DNA from: Desulfosporosinus sp.
GTDB lineage: Bacteria; Bacillota; Desulfitobacteriia; Desulfitobacteriales; Desulfitobacteriaceae
Length of the DNA: 64,000 nucleotides
Direction: 5' to 3'
Assembly (NCBI GenBank): GCA_031292075.1
Contig: JARLHW010000007.1
Coordinates: 1-64,000 of the forward strand
Shown here: one piece after another, positions 50,279-60,354 of the stretch
Layout of the letters: the number at the start of each line of letters is the position of its first letter
Numbering within the stretch: the first letter of the stretch is position 1
Program-made: the position numbers and the translations under genes
Notes under the pieces: model-generated
Seen by the model: only the letters and a program-made list of their open reading frames with translations
Told to the model about the DNA's origin: nothing
Database searches by the model: none

Positions 50279-52201
50279 ATGATTTACTACGCACACAGTA
50301 AAAAAGAAAATATCCCCGAACAGGAATACTCGGCACATATTCGTGGTATACGTTCGCTTGCCGCAAATATGTACGAGATATGATCAGTTATTCGGAATGC
50401 AACAAAGCACTGCTATCGCAAGCGATAGCAAAAGGATCTGTAGATAGAGAGTTACCGGAATTAGAAGCAATTCATGATAACCTCATAGAAAGCCACTTCA
50501 AATACGGCGAGGAAGAGATTAAGGGAAATCAATCGGTTTTCTTTCGGATACTCTTATCGTGCATCGCTGACGCTGATCACACCAACACCGCTGTCAATTA
50601 CCATAAACATGCGAAAACTATTCCGTTGCGTCCGGCTGAGCGACTTGAGCAATTAGATCGTCGTGTTGCTGATTTACAGCTTAAAGGGGCCGATGACGAA
50701 AGAAATGCGCTACGAAATGAAATGTATCATGCGTGTCGAGATGTAGATATTGATTCCGGTATAAGTTCTTGTGATAGCCCAGTAGGCTCCGGAAAGACAA
50801 CGGCAGTCATGGCTCATTTGCTTGCACAAGCAGAAAAGCGCGGACTACGGCGTTTCTTTGTGGTACTGCCATTTACTAATATCATCAAACAATCAGTTAA
50901 GACCTATCGAGATATGCTCGTTTTGCCGGGTGAAAACGCTGATGAGGTTGTAGCGGAGCTACACCACCGCGCAGACTTTGAAAGTGAAGATACAAGATAC
51001 CTAACTGCACTTTGGCGTGCACCAATTATTGTGACAACTGCTGTCGCATTTTTTGAAACACTTGCATCGAATTCCACCGCAACGCTGCGTCGCTTACACA
51101 AATTGCCCGGAAGTGCCATATTCGTGGATTAGGCTCATGCCGTTTTGCCTGCCAGCCTTCTGCCGATTGCTTGGAAGTGGCTCAATATTTATGCCACAGA
51201 GTGGAATTGCTACTGGATACTGGAATCCGGTTCGCTTAATCGGTTTTGGACAATCCCTGAAATAACTGACGCAAACAATTCCAACAGTGTACCGGAAATA
51301 ATCGATGACGAACTTCGCAGCCGACTGTCAGTCTATGAAAACCGTAGGATTTCCTATCATAGCGATTTATGCCCAAAAGGCACAGCGAAGCTTACTTACT
51401 GGATTGTTGATTTTCCTGGCCCGCGACTGGTCATAATGAACACCGTTCAAAGCGCTGTGTATTTGCAGACTATTTTGCGGAGAAATTTGGACGTGAACGT
51501 GTAGAACACTTATCTACTGCGTTGACTTCAAATGACCGTGACGATACACTTAGACGAGTAATTAAGCGTTTAAAAAATAAAGAAGATACCGACTGGACTC
51601 TCGTTGCAACATCATGTGTTGAAGCTGGTGTAAACCTATCTTTCAGAAATGGATTTCGGGAGCTCGACTCACTAGTGTCGCTATTGCAAGCTTCGGGTCG
51701 TGTAAACCGAGAAGGCATTCATGGAGATTCGGAAATGTGGACATTCTGCATCTTGGAAGACGGAATGTTAAAACTTAATCCAGGATTGAAACAATCCGCA
51801 GCTGTTCTTAAAGGATATTTTGAGAGAAATAGAACAATTGCGCCAGAGTTAAGCACGCAATCCATTTTGATGAAATCGCAGGAAAACATAAAAAGCTGAT
51901 TTCCGCCGAGGAGTTGCAGAATTTTCCTCAGGTAGAACATGACTTCAAGGTAATTGACACCGATACGCGTCTTGCCGTTGTTGATTCTACTGTAGCAGAT
52001 CGCTTGCAATATGGAAAAGTCGATTGGAGAGAACTTCAAAAAGTCTCCGTTCAAATAGCCAAATATAAGTTGGACGAACTGAGAACGCCTATGATAATGG
52101 ATAATATATACAGGTGGAATCTTGACTACGATGATTTTCTCGACTACATGGCAGGCATTGTGAAATTGAAGAAGTATAGCGGTGGAGCTATCATAATTTA
52201 A
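50279..52201 (+). pseudogene. Third cas3, decayed (multiple frameshifts and a nonsense codon)
   Basis: MIYYAHSKKENIPEQEYSAHIRGIRSLAANM / SCIADADHTNTA / SPVGSGKTTAVMAHLLAQ / SAIFVD*AHAVLPASLLPIAW (TAG 51130-51132) / HLSTALTSNDR / LVATSCVEAGVNLSF...LLQASGRVNREG. Confidence 0.85.
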
Positions 52202-52362
52202 TTAGTCATAGATTGAAAATAGAGAAAATTTAGCCGTCTCCCGAAGACACTGTCTTCGCACGTATTACTCATTCTGTCAGCCTCAGCGAAGGCGGTCGCC
52301 TAGTTACGCTTATGCTTCCAGAAAATATGTAACTGAAAACTATACTTTCTGACTAGTATGAA

Positions 52363-52414
52363 AAGACCAGTCAAGCCAAGCTGTATCACTTGTGTATGAC
52401 TGGTCTTCTTTTTT
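52363..52414 (+). terminator. Intrinsic terminator
   Basis: AAGACCAGTC-25 nt-GACTGGTCTTCTTTTTT. Confidence 0.6.
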
Positions 52415-52750
52415 GCCTCGCTTGAAGCTGTATACTTCGTTTTTCTCAAATCCCTATGTGAACGCTCCTTCATGGCATATTTTTTAAAAGTAGCCATAGC
52501 AAAGAAACTACGTCATATCATTGTTGTTCTGTCGTTTACAAGTATCATCACGTAATCTGTTGATATTTATTGAGAGGCATTGACTTTCGACAGAGAAAAC
52601 CCAGAGTATGTTGTGGAAAACCCTCAGGCATATTTTTCGTCATTCGCTGAGAGGCGACTGGCTTAGCTTTGGAATGTGCCAATTATTGTTACAATAATCG
52701 GACTATGAAAAACACAGATACATCATAAGCACCCCCTTTGAGAAATCCCC

Positions 52751-53060
52751 TATTCAATTCCTAAATGCTCTTTTAAAGCATCTTGGAAAATGGCTAAAAA
52801 ATTGACATTATGTGCTTCGACTTCCTCATTAAGCCAAGATGGAATGGATATGTCTTCTTAACTGTTTTAGAATTTTTATGGTGGCGATAGGCAGTCATGT
52901 CAACGTCAATCATTGTGACAAACTGCCCGCCATCCAAAGCGACCTTATTCTCAATTGATGGATTTGAGATATCTTCGCCTTCATCCATGAGATGATCAAT
53001 CCAGAAGCTAAGGCATCACGGGCCATAATAATGGTATCGGCCAGATCTTTCCCTTGACTG
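52751..53060 (-). pseudogene. HicB-like antitoxin remnant, frameshifted
   Basis: MDEGEDISNPSIENKVALDGGQFVTMIDVDMTAYRHHKNSKTVKKT, then in another frame SIPSWLNEEVEAHNVNFLAIFQDALKEHLGIE*. Confidence 0.65.
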
Positions 53061-53284
53061 TTTTTACCGGACCTATACATGAGATGCCTTTAAAGATTAG
53101 GGCCCCAAAGCCTTTTTAAATGCTGTGCCCATTCGTTCGGTTTCAATACCCTATTGAGAGAGAACTATACGAAGATACAGAGAAGTTTAAAACCCTTGAC
53201 CTGATGATGCGGACGAATAGGGAGATAAGAATGGAGTAGGAGAAGCAGCCAGTTAAGGCTGCTGAAGTAAGTTTTAATAAGTTT

Positions 53285-53542
53285 TTCCCTTAAGCGTTCT
53301 TGCAATTATTGGGAGAAATTCACCCCGGCTTCATCGCCCAAGACCTTGAGGTATTTTGGCACAGAAACGTTGATTCGCATTGTTGTCATATCATTTGCCT
53401 TGCAGTATTTGTCGAAGTCGATATCCACCCATGTCACCAACTCATTGGTTTCGTGTTCCGGTTCAACGCTAGAGGGTTCTGGAATTTTTCTTCCGTCGTC
53501 TTGTTCAGTAATTCCCCAAAGCCCAATTACGTCACGAGCCAT
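53285..53542 (-). pseudogene. Second HicB-like antitoxin remnant, nonsense-truncated
   Basis: ETNELVTWVDIDFDKYCKANDMTTMRINVSVPKYLKVLGDEAGVNFSQ*LQERLREK: RHH-type C-terminus with TAA. Confidence 0.6.
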
Positions 53543-53640
53543 ACTCGAGAATTGTCACATTTATCACCAATAGCACTTCTCGTAAAGCCGCGAAAATGAT
53601 ATATTAAGCTTAGAAATGTGAGAAAAGGAGGCTATGGAAT

Positions 53641-55023
53641 TTGGACAAACCCGAATTCAAGCAAGTAATACGGGGGTATGATCGCGAGGCTGTCGACCAA
53701 GCGTGGGCAGAAATGCAGAAACAATTACTTGAATATACTATTTCTAACAATGAGCTACGCTCACAAATCAACAGTTTAAAGGAACAAAACTCAGAGACCT
53801 ATGTTGCGAACAATGATTTGCTCTCACAAATCGACAACTTACGAGAACAAAACTCAGAAGCCAATGTTGCGCTCAATGAACTGCGCTTACAAATCAACAG
53901 CTTACGGGAACAAAACTCTGAGGCCAATGGTATGAACACTAAGTTGCGCTTACAAATCGACAGCTTACAGAAGCAAAACTCAGAGGCCAACGCTGTGAAC
54001 AATGAGCTGCGCTTACAAATCGACAGCTTACAGGAGCAACACTCAGAGGCCGATGCTGCCAACAATGAGCTCCACTTACAAATCGACAGCTTACAGAAGC
54101 AAAACTCAGAAGCCAATATTGAGAACAATGAGCTCCACTTACAAATCGACAGTTTACGAGAGCAAAACTCAGAGGCCAATGCTGCCAACAATGAGCTGCA
54201 CTTACAAATCGACGACTTACAGAAGCAAAACTCAGAGGCCAATGCTGCCAACAATGAGTTGCGCTTACAAATCGACAGCTTACGCGGACAAAAATTGGCG
54301 GCCAATACTGCCAGCAATGAGCTGCACTTACAAATTGACAGCTTAGAGGAACAAAACTCTGAGGCCAATGCTGCCAACAATGAGTTGCGCTTACAAATCG
54401 ACAGCTTACGGGAACAAAACTCTGAGGCCAATGCTGCCAACAATGAGCTGCACTTACAAATCAACAGCTTACGGGAACAAAACTCTGAGGCCAATGCTGC
54501 GAACAATGAACTGCACTTACAAATCAACAACTTACGGGAACAAAACTCAGAGTCTAACGTTGTGAACAATGAGCTGCGCTTACAAATCGACAGCTTACAG
54601 GAACAAAATTCGGATAGCGAAAATCGTCTTAAATACTTTGCGCAGATTGAAAAAGACATCATTGAAGCCTTGTTGAGTGCCCAACAGACCGCTAACCAAG
54701 TGAAAGAAGAAGCTGCAAAACAGGCTGAAGATCTAGTTCAATCTGCCCGCAGTGAAAGTGAAACGTTACTTAATGAAACAACTCGTATTTTAGAGTTAAA
54801 AGAAAATGAAGTAGAAACTCTGCTCATCCAAAAACAGAGTCAGGTCGTCCTAATCGAGGAGCAAATCCAAGGGTTATCCGAACAGAAAGCGGAACTTCAA
54901 ACACGAGTGGATCAGGCTATTAATTTTTCAGAAATGGCAAAGGGATTGCTCGGGCTCCCGAAAATCTCATCTGAACAAGATAGCGCGTGCAGCACTAAAG
55001 AGAACACTGTCATTGCCGTCTGA
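53641..55023 (+). CDS. DivIVA-like coiled-coil protein with a large internal tandem repeat (TTG start)
   Basis: N-terminal EFKQVIRGYDREAVDQAWAEMQKQL; C-terminal AQIEKDIIEALLSAQQTANQVKEEAAKQAEDLVQSARSESETLL; RBS AGGAGG. Confidence 0.75.
   Translation: MDKPEFKQVIRGYDREAVDQAWAEMQKQLLEYTISNNELRSQINSLKEQNSETYVANNDLLSQIDNLREQNSEANVALNELRLQINSLREQNSEANGMNTKLRLQIDSLQKQNSEANAVNNELRLQIDSLQEQHSEADAANNELHLQIDSLQKQNSEANIENNELHLQIDSLREQNSEANAANNELHLQIDDLQKQNSEANAANNELRLQIDSLRGQKLAANTASNELHLQIDSLEEQNSEANAANNELRLQIDSLREQNSEANAANNELHLQINSLREQNSEANAANNELHLQINNLREQNSESNVVNNELRLQIDSLQEQNSDSENRLKYFAQIEKDIIEALLSAQQTANQVKEEAAKQAEDLVQSARSESETLLNETTRILELKENEVETLLIQKQSQVVLIEEQIQGLSEQKAELQTRVDQAINFSEMAKGLLGLPKISSEQDSACSTKENTVIAV
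53746..54627 (+). repeat. Fourteen in-frame 63-bp units (21 aa, three heptads)
   Basis: Consensus NNEL(R/H)LQIDSLREQNSEANAA; last unit diverged. Confidence 0.95.
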
Positions 55024-55169
55024 AAGGTTGTAGCGATATCAGGCTTTTAAACAGAGAAAAAAGGGGAGCTAAATGCTCTCCTTTTCATATACTCGGGTAT
55101 TCGGCGGATCTTCGATCTTTGTCCTTCCAGGTGATTCTTTCTATTCTACTTTTTCTAAAATACTATTGT

Positions 55170-56366
55170 TTACTTCCCTATCTCCTCAATCAAAGCCTTA
55201 AACCCCGGCAAGGCCTTCTCAATCGTTTTATAGGCCACACAATAGGCAATTCGAACATAACCGGGACAACCAAAGGCAGCGCCTGAAACAAGGAGAATAT
55301 TCTTCTGCTTGGCCAGATTGCAGAACTCCACTTCATTCTCAATCGGCGTTTTAACAAACAGATAAAATGCCCCTTCAGGTTTAATACATTGGTAGCCGTA
55401 AGACACGAGTGCATTATAAAGGAGTTCTCGATTCTTGTTATAAGTATCAAGATCCACCTTGGCCTCTAAACACTTAGCCACGACGCGCTGAAACAACGAT
55501 GGTGCATTGACGAACCCTAAAATTCGATTGGCAATATTGGCCGCCGAAATGATATTTTCGTAATCAGCAACCTCATTGGGAATCACTAAATACCCTATTC
55601 TTTCACCAGGTAAGGAAAGAGATTTACTGAAAGAGTAGCCGATAATCGTGTTGGCATAGTATTTTGACAGATAAGGTACTTCGGCATTATCATAAGCAAG
55701 TTCTCGATACGGTTCATCGGAAATGATATAAATATCTGTGCCAAATTCCTTTTGCTTCTGGCTCAGTATCTCAGCAAGCTTGATGATGGTTGCTTCCGAA
55801 TAGATAACACCTGTGGGGTTATTGGGAGAATTGATGATAACCGCTTTAGTTTTAGATGTGATTTTCTCTTTAAATTCTACCAGATTAGGCTGGAAATCAA
55901 TCGTATTTGGGGAAATTATGATCAAGTCACCCTCATAGTTTCTAACATAGTTTCGGTACTCTCCGAAAAACGGTGCGAACGTAATGACCTGATCCCCTGG
56001 GTTAAGTAACGTTTTGAAAATGACGTTTAACCCGCCGGCTGCACCAACGGTCATAAGCAGGTTGTTTTGTGTAAAAGCGGTCCCGAATTTATCATTAATA
56101 GACTTGGCAATGGCAGCTCTTACTTCTTCATAACCGGAGTTATTCATATACCCGTGAATACTCATCAGATTGTCAGCCTGTAAAATTTCTAAAATTGCCT
56201 GATTGACTTCGTCAGGTGGTTTAGCATTGGGGTTTCCCAAGCTAAAGTCAAAAACATTTTCAACTCCATGAATTGCTGCCAATCGTTTTCCTTCCTCAAA
56301 CATGGCCCGAATAACAGAACTGTTTTGAACCTGCTCTTGCATTTTAGTTGCGATCATGCCACTCAA
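55170..56366 (-). CDS. Class I/II pyridoxal-phosphate aminotransferase
   Basis: FSLGNPNAKPP; NSPNNPTGVIYSEA; ISDEPYRELAYD; GYSFSKSLSLPGERIGY. Confidence 0.92.
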   Translation of the reverse strand: MSGMIATKMQEQVQNSSVIRAMFEEGKRLAAIHGVENVFDFSLGNPNAKPPDEVNQAILEILQADNLMSIHGYMNNSGYEEVRAAIAKSINDKFGTAFTQNNLLMTVGAAGGLNVIFKTLLNPGDQVITFAPFFGEYRNYVRNYEGDLIIISPNTIDFQPNLVEFKEKITSKTKAVIINSPNNPTGVIYSEATIIKLAEILSQKQKEFGTDIYIISDEPYRELAYDNAEVPYLSKYYANTIIGYSFSKSLSLPGERIGYLVIPNEVADYENIISAANIANRILGFVNAPSLFQRVVAKCLEAKVDLDTYNKNRELLYNALVSYGYQCIKPEGAFYLFVKTPIENEVEFCNLAKQKNILLVSGAAFGCPGYVRIAYCVAYKTIEKALPGFKALIEEIGK

Positions 56367-56445
56367 CCTTTCTTCTACTCAATACTCGTATTTTACTACA
56401 TATAATAGGCTTAGTATATGCTTTGAGGCCTGCTAACACCTGTAT

Positions 56446-57705
56446 TCAAAAGGCTTTGTTGCTGAGATCATAGCCTGTCGGTTTCTGGAAGATCCTAAGA
56501 CCGAACTGTGGCACTATCGCTAAGATATGATCGAAAATATCTGATTGGATGGTTTCATAGTTGACCCATTCGGTATCGTTGGTGAAGGCGTAAATCTCAA
56601 GAGGTAAACCACTCTCCCCTGGTGGTAATTGTCTCACCATCCGAGTCATTTCTTTGTGGATTTTAGGATATTTTTCCAGATAAATCTGGATGTAGGCCCT
56701 GAAGATACCAATGTTTGTAAGATTCCTGCCATTAACCGAGTTTGAAGTGTCGATGTTATGCTCTAGATTATATTGGGCTATTTCATTTTTCTTATTTCTG
56801 AGATAATCAGCTAGGTATTGAATTTTCTCGAACTCCTCTAACATTTCATCTGTGCAAAAAACTATACTTGTGGTGTCAATATAGACAGAACGTTCGATTC
56901 TCCGGCCCCCTGACAGCGTCATGCCTCGCCAGTTCTTAAAAGAATCCGAGACCAGGGCATAAGTGGGTATCGTCGTAATAGTATTGTCGAAATTCTTGAT
57001 TTTAACAGTATTCAATGAGATATCGATGACATCCCCGTTCGCACCATATTTCGGCATTTCAATCCAGTCCCCTAAGCGAATCATGTCATTGGAAGACAAC
57101 TGAATACCTGCGACCAACCCCAGCAAGGAATCTTTAAATACTAGTAAGAGAACCGCAGTTAATGCTCCGATACCGCTTAGTAACAATAACGGACTTTGTC
57201 CAATTATTGTAGCGATAATCATAATCCCGCCTAAGATATAGACAAAAATCTTGATTACTTGCAGATATCCCTTAATGGGTTTATTTTTAGAGACCTCAAA
57301 AGTTCTATAAATATCCTCCACAGAATTCAATAACGCATCAATAAGTAATATTCCAACCAGAACTATATAGGCTGAAGAAAGTCGCTGAATAATAGTTGCG
57401 ATCTTCGCTGGAAAGATTGGGGCAAAGTAATAAATAATTATTGCTGGTACAATTTGAGATAGTTTGTGAAATACTCTTCTTTCTAGCAGGACATTATCCC
57501 ATTCAAAGATATTATTGGTCTTGATAAAATGTGCAAGCACTCTGAGAACGACTTTTCTAGTCACGAAATTTGCCATTATACTGAGTAACGCTATAAATAT
57601 CACTAATATCCCAGTTGCCAAGTATCTAGCCGCACTCTCATCAAGGCCATGTCCTGTAAACCAGCTCATAACCAATTCAATCATTAAAACCCCTCCTATA
57701 GTCAC
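56446..57705 (-). CDS. MscS-family mechanosensitive channel (YbdG-like)
   Basis: GIGALTAVLLLVFKDSLLGLVAGIQLSSNDMIRLGDWIEMPKYGANGDVIDISLNTVKIKNFDNTITTIPTYAL. Confidence 0.88.
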   Translation of the reverse strand: MTIGGVLMIELVMSWFTGHGLDESAARYLATGILVIFIALLSIMANFVTRKVVLRVLAHFIKTNNIFEWDNVLLERRVFHKLSQIVPAIIIYYFAPIFPAKIATIIQRLSSAYIVLVGILLIDALLNSVEDIYRTFEVSKNKPIKGYLQVIKIFVYILGGIMIIATIIGQSPLLLLSGIGALTAVLLLVFKDSLLGLVAGIQLSSNDMIRLGDWIEMPKYGANGDVIDISLNTVKIKNFDNTITTIPTYALVSDSFKNWRGMTLSGGRRIERSVYIDTTSIVFCTDEMLEEFEKIQYLADYLRNKKNEIAQYNLEHNIDTSNSVNGRNLTNIGIFRAYIQIYLEKYPKIHKEMTRMVRQLPPGESGLPLEIYAFTNDTEWVNYETIQSDIFDHILAIVPQFGLRIFQKPTGYDLSNKAF

Positions 57706-57887
57706 TTAAAAACATTATCAACCCAACACATTATACCACCTCACTTACACAAATCGTTGGCATAAACTAAGGGTACAATGCCTTTTATAGGATGCCAAAT
57801 AACTACGCAGCAATAATTTCAGCAGAAACAAAAAAGCCAGTTCCTAAGAACTGGCAATTTCTATTGATTATTTAATTCCTCACCGAC

Positions 57888-59216
57888 TCAACTCTCTGCC
57901 TCATCATGACATTTCTGCGCGGCAGTCAGGGTTTCTAGCTGATATCTTAAGGTATCGAATGGGCTTGGGTTGTAATAGGTCGGATAGAGTAGATCCGTGT
58001 CGGCCCGAATTATCCCTTGGGATCGGGCCATTCGCTCAATTCTTGTGCCTGGGAGAATCCGAATATTATTCAATACGATGGCTCCCAGATTTTTCTTCTT
58101 GCTGTGCAGTTCATAGAGCTGTTCGACAAACCGGATTCCTTGTTCACTGGTCTCCTTCGTCTCCCCAGGCACATTGACCATAAAATGATAGACACTTTTC
58201 ACGTCTGTTTGAGCGACGAGCCCGGCTGCTTTTAAAATCTCTGCTTCCATTAAGTTTTTGCAAAGCACGTCCAGCGCCTCCTGACCCAAGCCGTCCGGTG
58301 AAAAGGAAAAGCATTCACACCCAGCTCGTTCAAACAGGGCTACGTTCTTTTCGTTGAGATGGTCTTCCCGCATGAATCCGTCCCAACGAACCTTGAGCTT
58401 TCTGTGCAGTATCTCCTCACAGATCCCTTCAAGATGACCACGGGGTACGTTGAGTACGGGGTCCGTAAAATGAAACCTTTCAATGCCATAATCCTTTTGT
58501 AAGCTTTCAATTTCATCCACAACCGCCGCGGGCGGACGGCACCGCAATCTCTTCCCCTGAAGTTGCGGATAGACGCAATAAGCACAGCAAAGCTCGCATC
58601 CCCGTTTAGCCTCAATTCCGATCATGGGAACGTAATTGTTAATTCCCTTATAAAACACAGGGTCAAGTAACCGCCTATTAGCCGCAACATAATTCGCCAT
58701 ATCAAACTCAGTGGTTGGCGGTGAAACTTTTATCCTCGTCCCCTTCCGCCAACAAAGCCCCGGCAAGTGAGGTGGGTTGTCAAGAGAACGGAGCAGCGCT
58801 GGGAAGGTAACTTCTGCTTCTCCTATAATACCGTAATCCAAATCCGGTATCCCCCGCATCAGCCGTTCTGGGAAAAGTGAAAACCCGGTACCTCCTACAA
58901 TCAGCCACGCTTTGGGTAGAATTGTCGTAATCCAATGCACGGTGGCCAGAAACGGAGTAATAAACGAATTGGATCTATTTCCTAATGGATCGATATTACG
59001 CAGAGATAAACCAATGGCCGCCGGTTGGAAAGCCAATAGTTTCTCTCTCAATGCGCCGAAAGGATCTAGTTCCAGGTTCATGTCCAGGATACTCACTGCA
59101 TGCCCATAGCCTTGCAGACAGCTAGCCAAGAGGACAATTCCGATAGGATAAACCCTTTCCTGAGAAATTCCTTCTACCGAAGGGGTTTGGATCATCAAAA
59201 CACGCATGTTACTCAC
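57888..59216 (-). CDS. B12-binding domain radical SAM protein (BzaD-like candidate)
   Basis: N-terminal B12-binding-like domain YPIGIVLLASCLQGYGHAVSILDMN; radical SAM CELCCAYC (CX3CX2C). Confidence 0.82.
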   Translation of the reverse strand: MSNMRVLMIQTPSVEGISQERVYPIGIVLLASCLQGYGHAVSILDMNLELDPFGALREKLLAFQPAAIGLSLRNIDPLGNRSNSFITPFLATVHWITTILPKAWLIVGGTGFSLFPERLMRGIPDLDYGIIGEAEVTFPALLRSLDNPPHLPGLCWRKGTRIKVSPPTTEFDMANYVAANRRLLDPVFYKGINNYVPMIGIEAKRGCELCCAYCVYPQLQGKRLRCRPPAAVVDEIESLQKDYGIERFHFTDPVLNVPRGHLEGICEEILHRKLKVRWDGFMREDHLNEKNVALFERAGCECFSFSPDGLGQEALDVLCKNLMEAEILKAAGLVAQTDVKSVYHFMVNVPGETKETSEQGIRFVEQLYELHSKKKNLGAIVLNNIRILPGTRIERMARSQGIIRADTDLLYPTYYNPSPFDTLRYQLETLTAAQKCHDEAES

Positions 59217-59316
59217 TCCAATAGCAACAGGGCAAACTATCTGACGCTCTCACCCTTGCCACCAAAATCCGAAGATCGAGTCCCGCCCGTCTGACTGACC
59301 ATTAGAAGGAGAGTCG

Positions 59317-60354
59317 TTAGGTTCTGGTTTCTAAGCGGAGATTGAGCAATTTTGTTTCGTCCTTCGCAGCGAAGATCACAGCCGTATCCGTCTCTAAAGG
59401 GATGAGCTCGGTTGGGTAAAGTTTCGACTTAGTCAGTTGTTCCCTGACCCAAGCTTGGGGAAAGATCCTGCCATTGTAGGTATTAATAAACATATTTAAA
59501 TCCAGCAGAGCGGCCTTTTCGGGGAAATGTTCGGGGAAGAAATCATGGATAACCAGGATTCCCTCAGAGTTGAGACAATTGGCGGCTTGGTCTAAGATCA
59601 AAGGAAGCTCTTCTTCTGAATAAACGTGGATAATATTAGAGAGTACGACAAGGTCAAACCCTTCCTTGGCTACAGTCCAAGGCTCTAAAATATTGGTTGG
59701 GCTGTAGCAAACCCGTTTTCCGAACCCTCTCTTGTCCAACAACTCTCGAGTATAGATCAGGACTTCGTGAATGTCCAACAGGGTAGCCGAGAGAGAAGGA
59801 AACTGCTCCAGAAAACCGGCAGCAATCGCTCCCGAACCAGTCCCAACATCAAGCATCTTCCGTAAGTCAAGCCCCGCGAAGAAGGGTAATATTTCCCTTA
59901 CTTTCGTCTTCGCAACATTATCCATAGCATTGATATAGTTACGAATTCGCAGGGCAAACTCACTGGGATCCTCTCCTTCGGCCGGAAAATTGACTCGCCC
60001 GCCTGCCTTGAGACATTTTGAAAAGTCCTGCCACCCTGACATCAGGGCTTTGCGCCAGAGGATTGAATCTCCTTGATAGCCACGCGTACCTCTCACCAGA
60101 TAGGTACTGGCAAGCTGGGTATTAAAATAACTGTCACCCTTGCCTAGCACTAAGCCAAGGGCGCAAAGTGCCTGCAGAAAACGCCCCAGACCAGGAACAG
60201 GCATAGCCAACGCTCCGGCAAGCTCAGCAGTCGTCAGGCCTTGAGGCTCAAGCAACGTAAAGACTTCTAATTCAACGGCAACAAACAGTGCCTCGGAAAA
60301 CCAGTACCCTGTTGCCAAGTCTTCCAAGTACTGAGGGCCTGCCTCAGCCCTCAA
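59317..60354 (-). CDS. SAM-dependent O-methyltransferase (BzaC-like candidate)
   Basis: Winged-helix dimerisation N-terminus; MLDVGTGSGAIAAGFLEQFPSLSATLLDI; operon position. Confidence 0.75.
   Translation of the reverse strand: MRAEAGPQYLEDLATGYWFSEALFVAVELEVFTLLEPQGLTTAELAGALAMPVPGLGRFLQALCALGLVLGKGDSYFNTQLASTYLVRGTRGYQGDSILWRKALMSGWQDFSKCLKAGGRVNFPAEGEDPSEFALRIRNYINAMDNVAKTKVREILPFFAGLDLRKMLDVGTGSGAIAAGFLEQFPSLSATLLDIHEVLIYTRELLDKRGFGKRVCYSPTNILEPWTVAKEGFDLVVLSNIIHVYSEEELPLILDQAANCLNSEGILVIHDFFPEHFPEKAALLDLNMFINTYNGRIFPQAWVREQLTKSKLYPTELIPLETDTAVIFAAKDETKLLNLRLETRT

Noticed and set aside
43009-53640. Second conventional CRISPR array next to operon B
   Set aside because: Scanned for the ATTTCAATCC handle and regularly spaced direct repeats; only the single unit at 43285-43315 was found.
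54002-54565. Plus-strand ORFs with MSCAYKSTAYRSKTQRPMLPT repeats
   Set aside because: Alternate frame of the same coiled-coil repeat.
53799-54662. 287-aa Cys-rich minus-strand ORF (SEFCSRKLSICKRSS repeats)
   Set aside because: Antisense of the 63-bp tandem repeat of the DivIVA-like gene; an artefact of a 63-nt period being a multiple of three.
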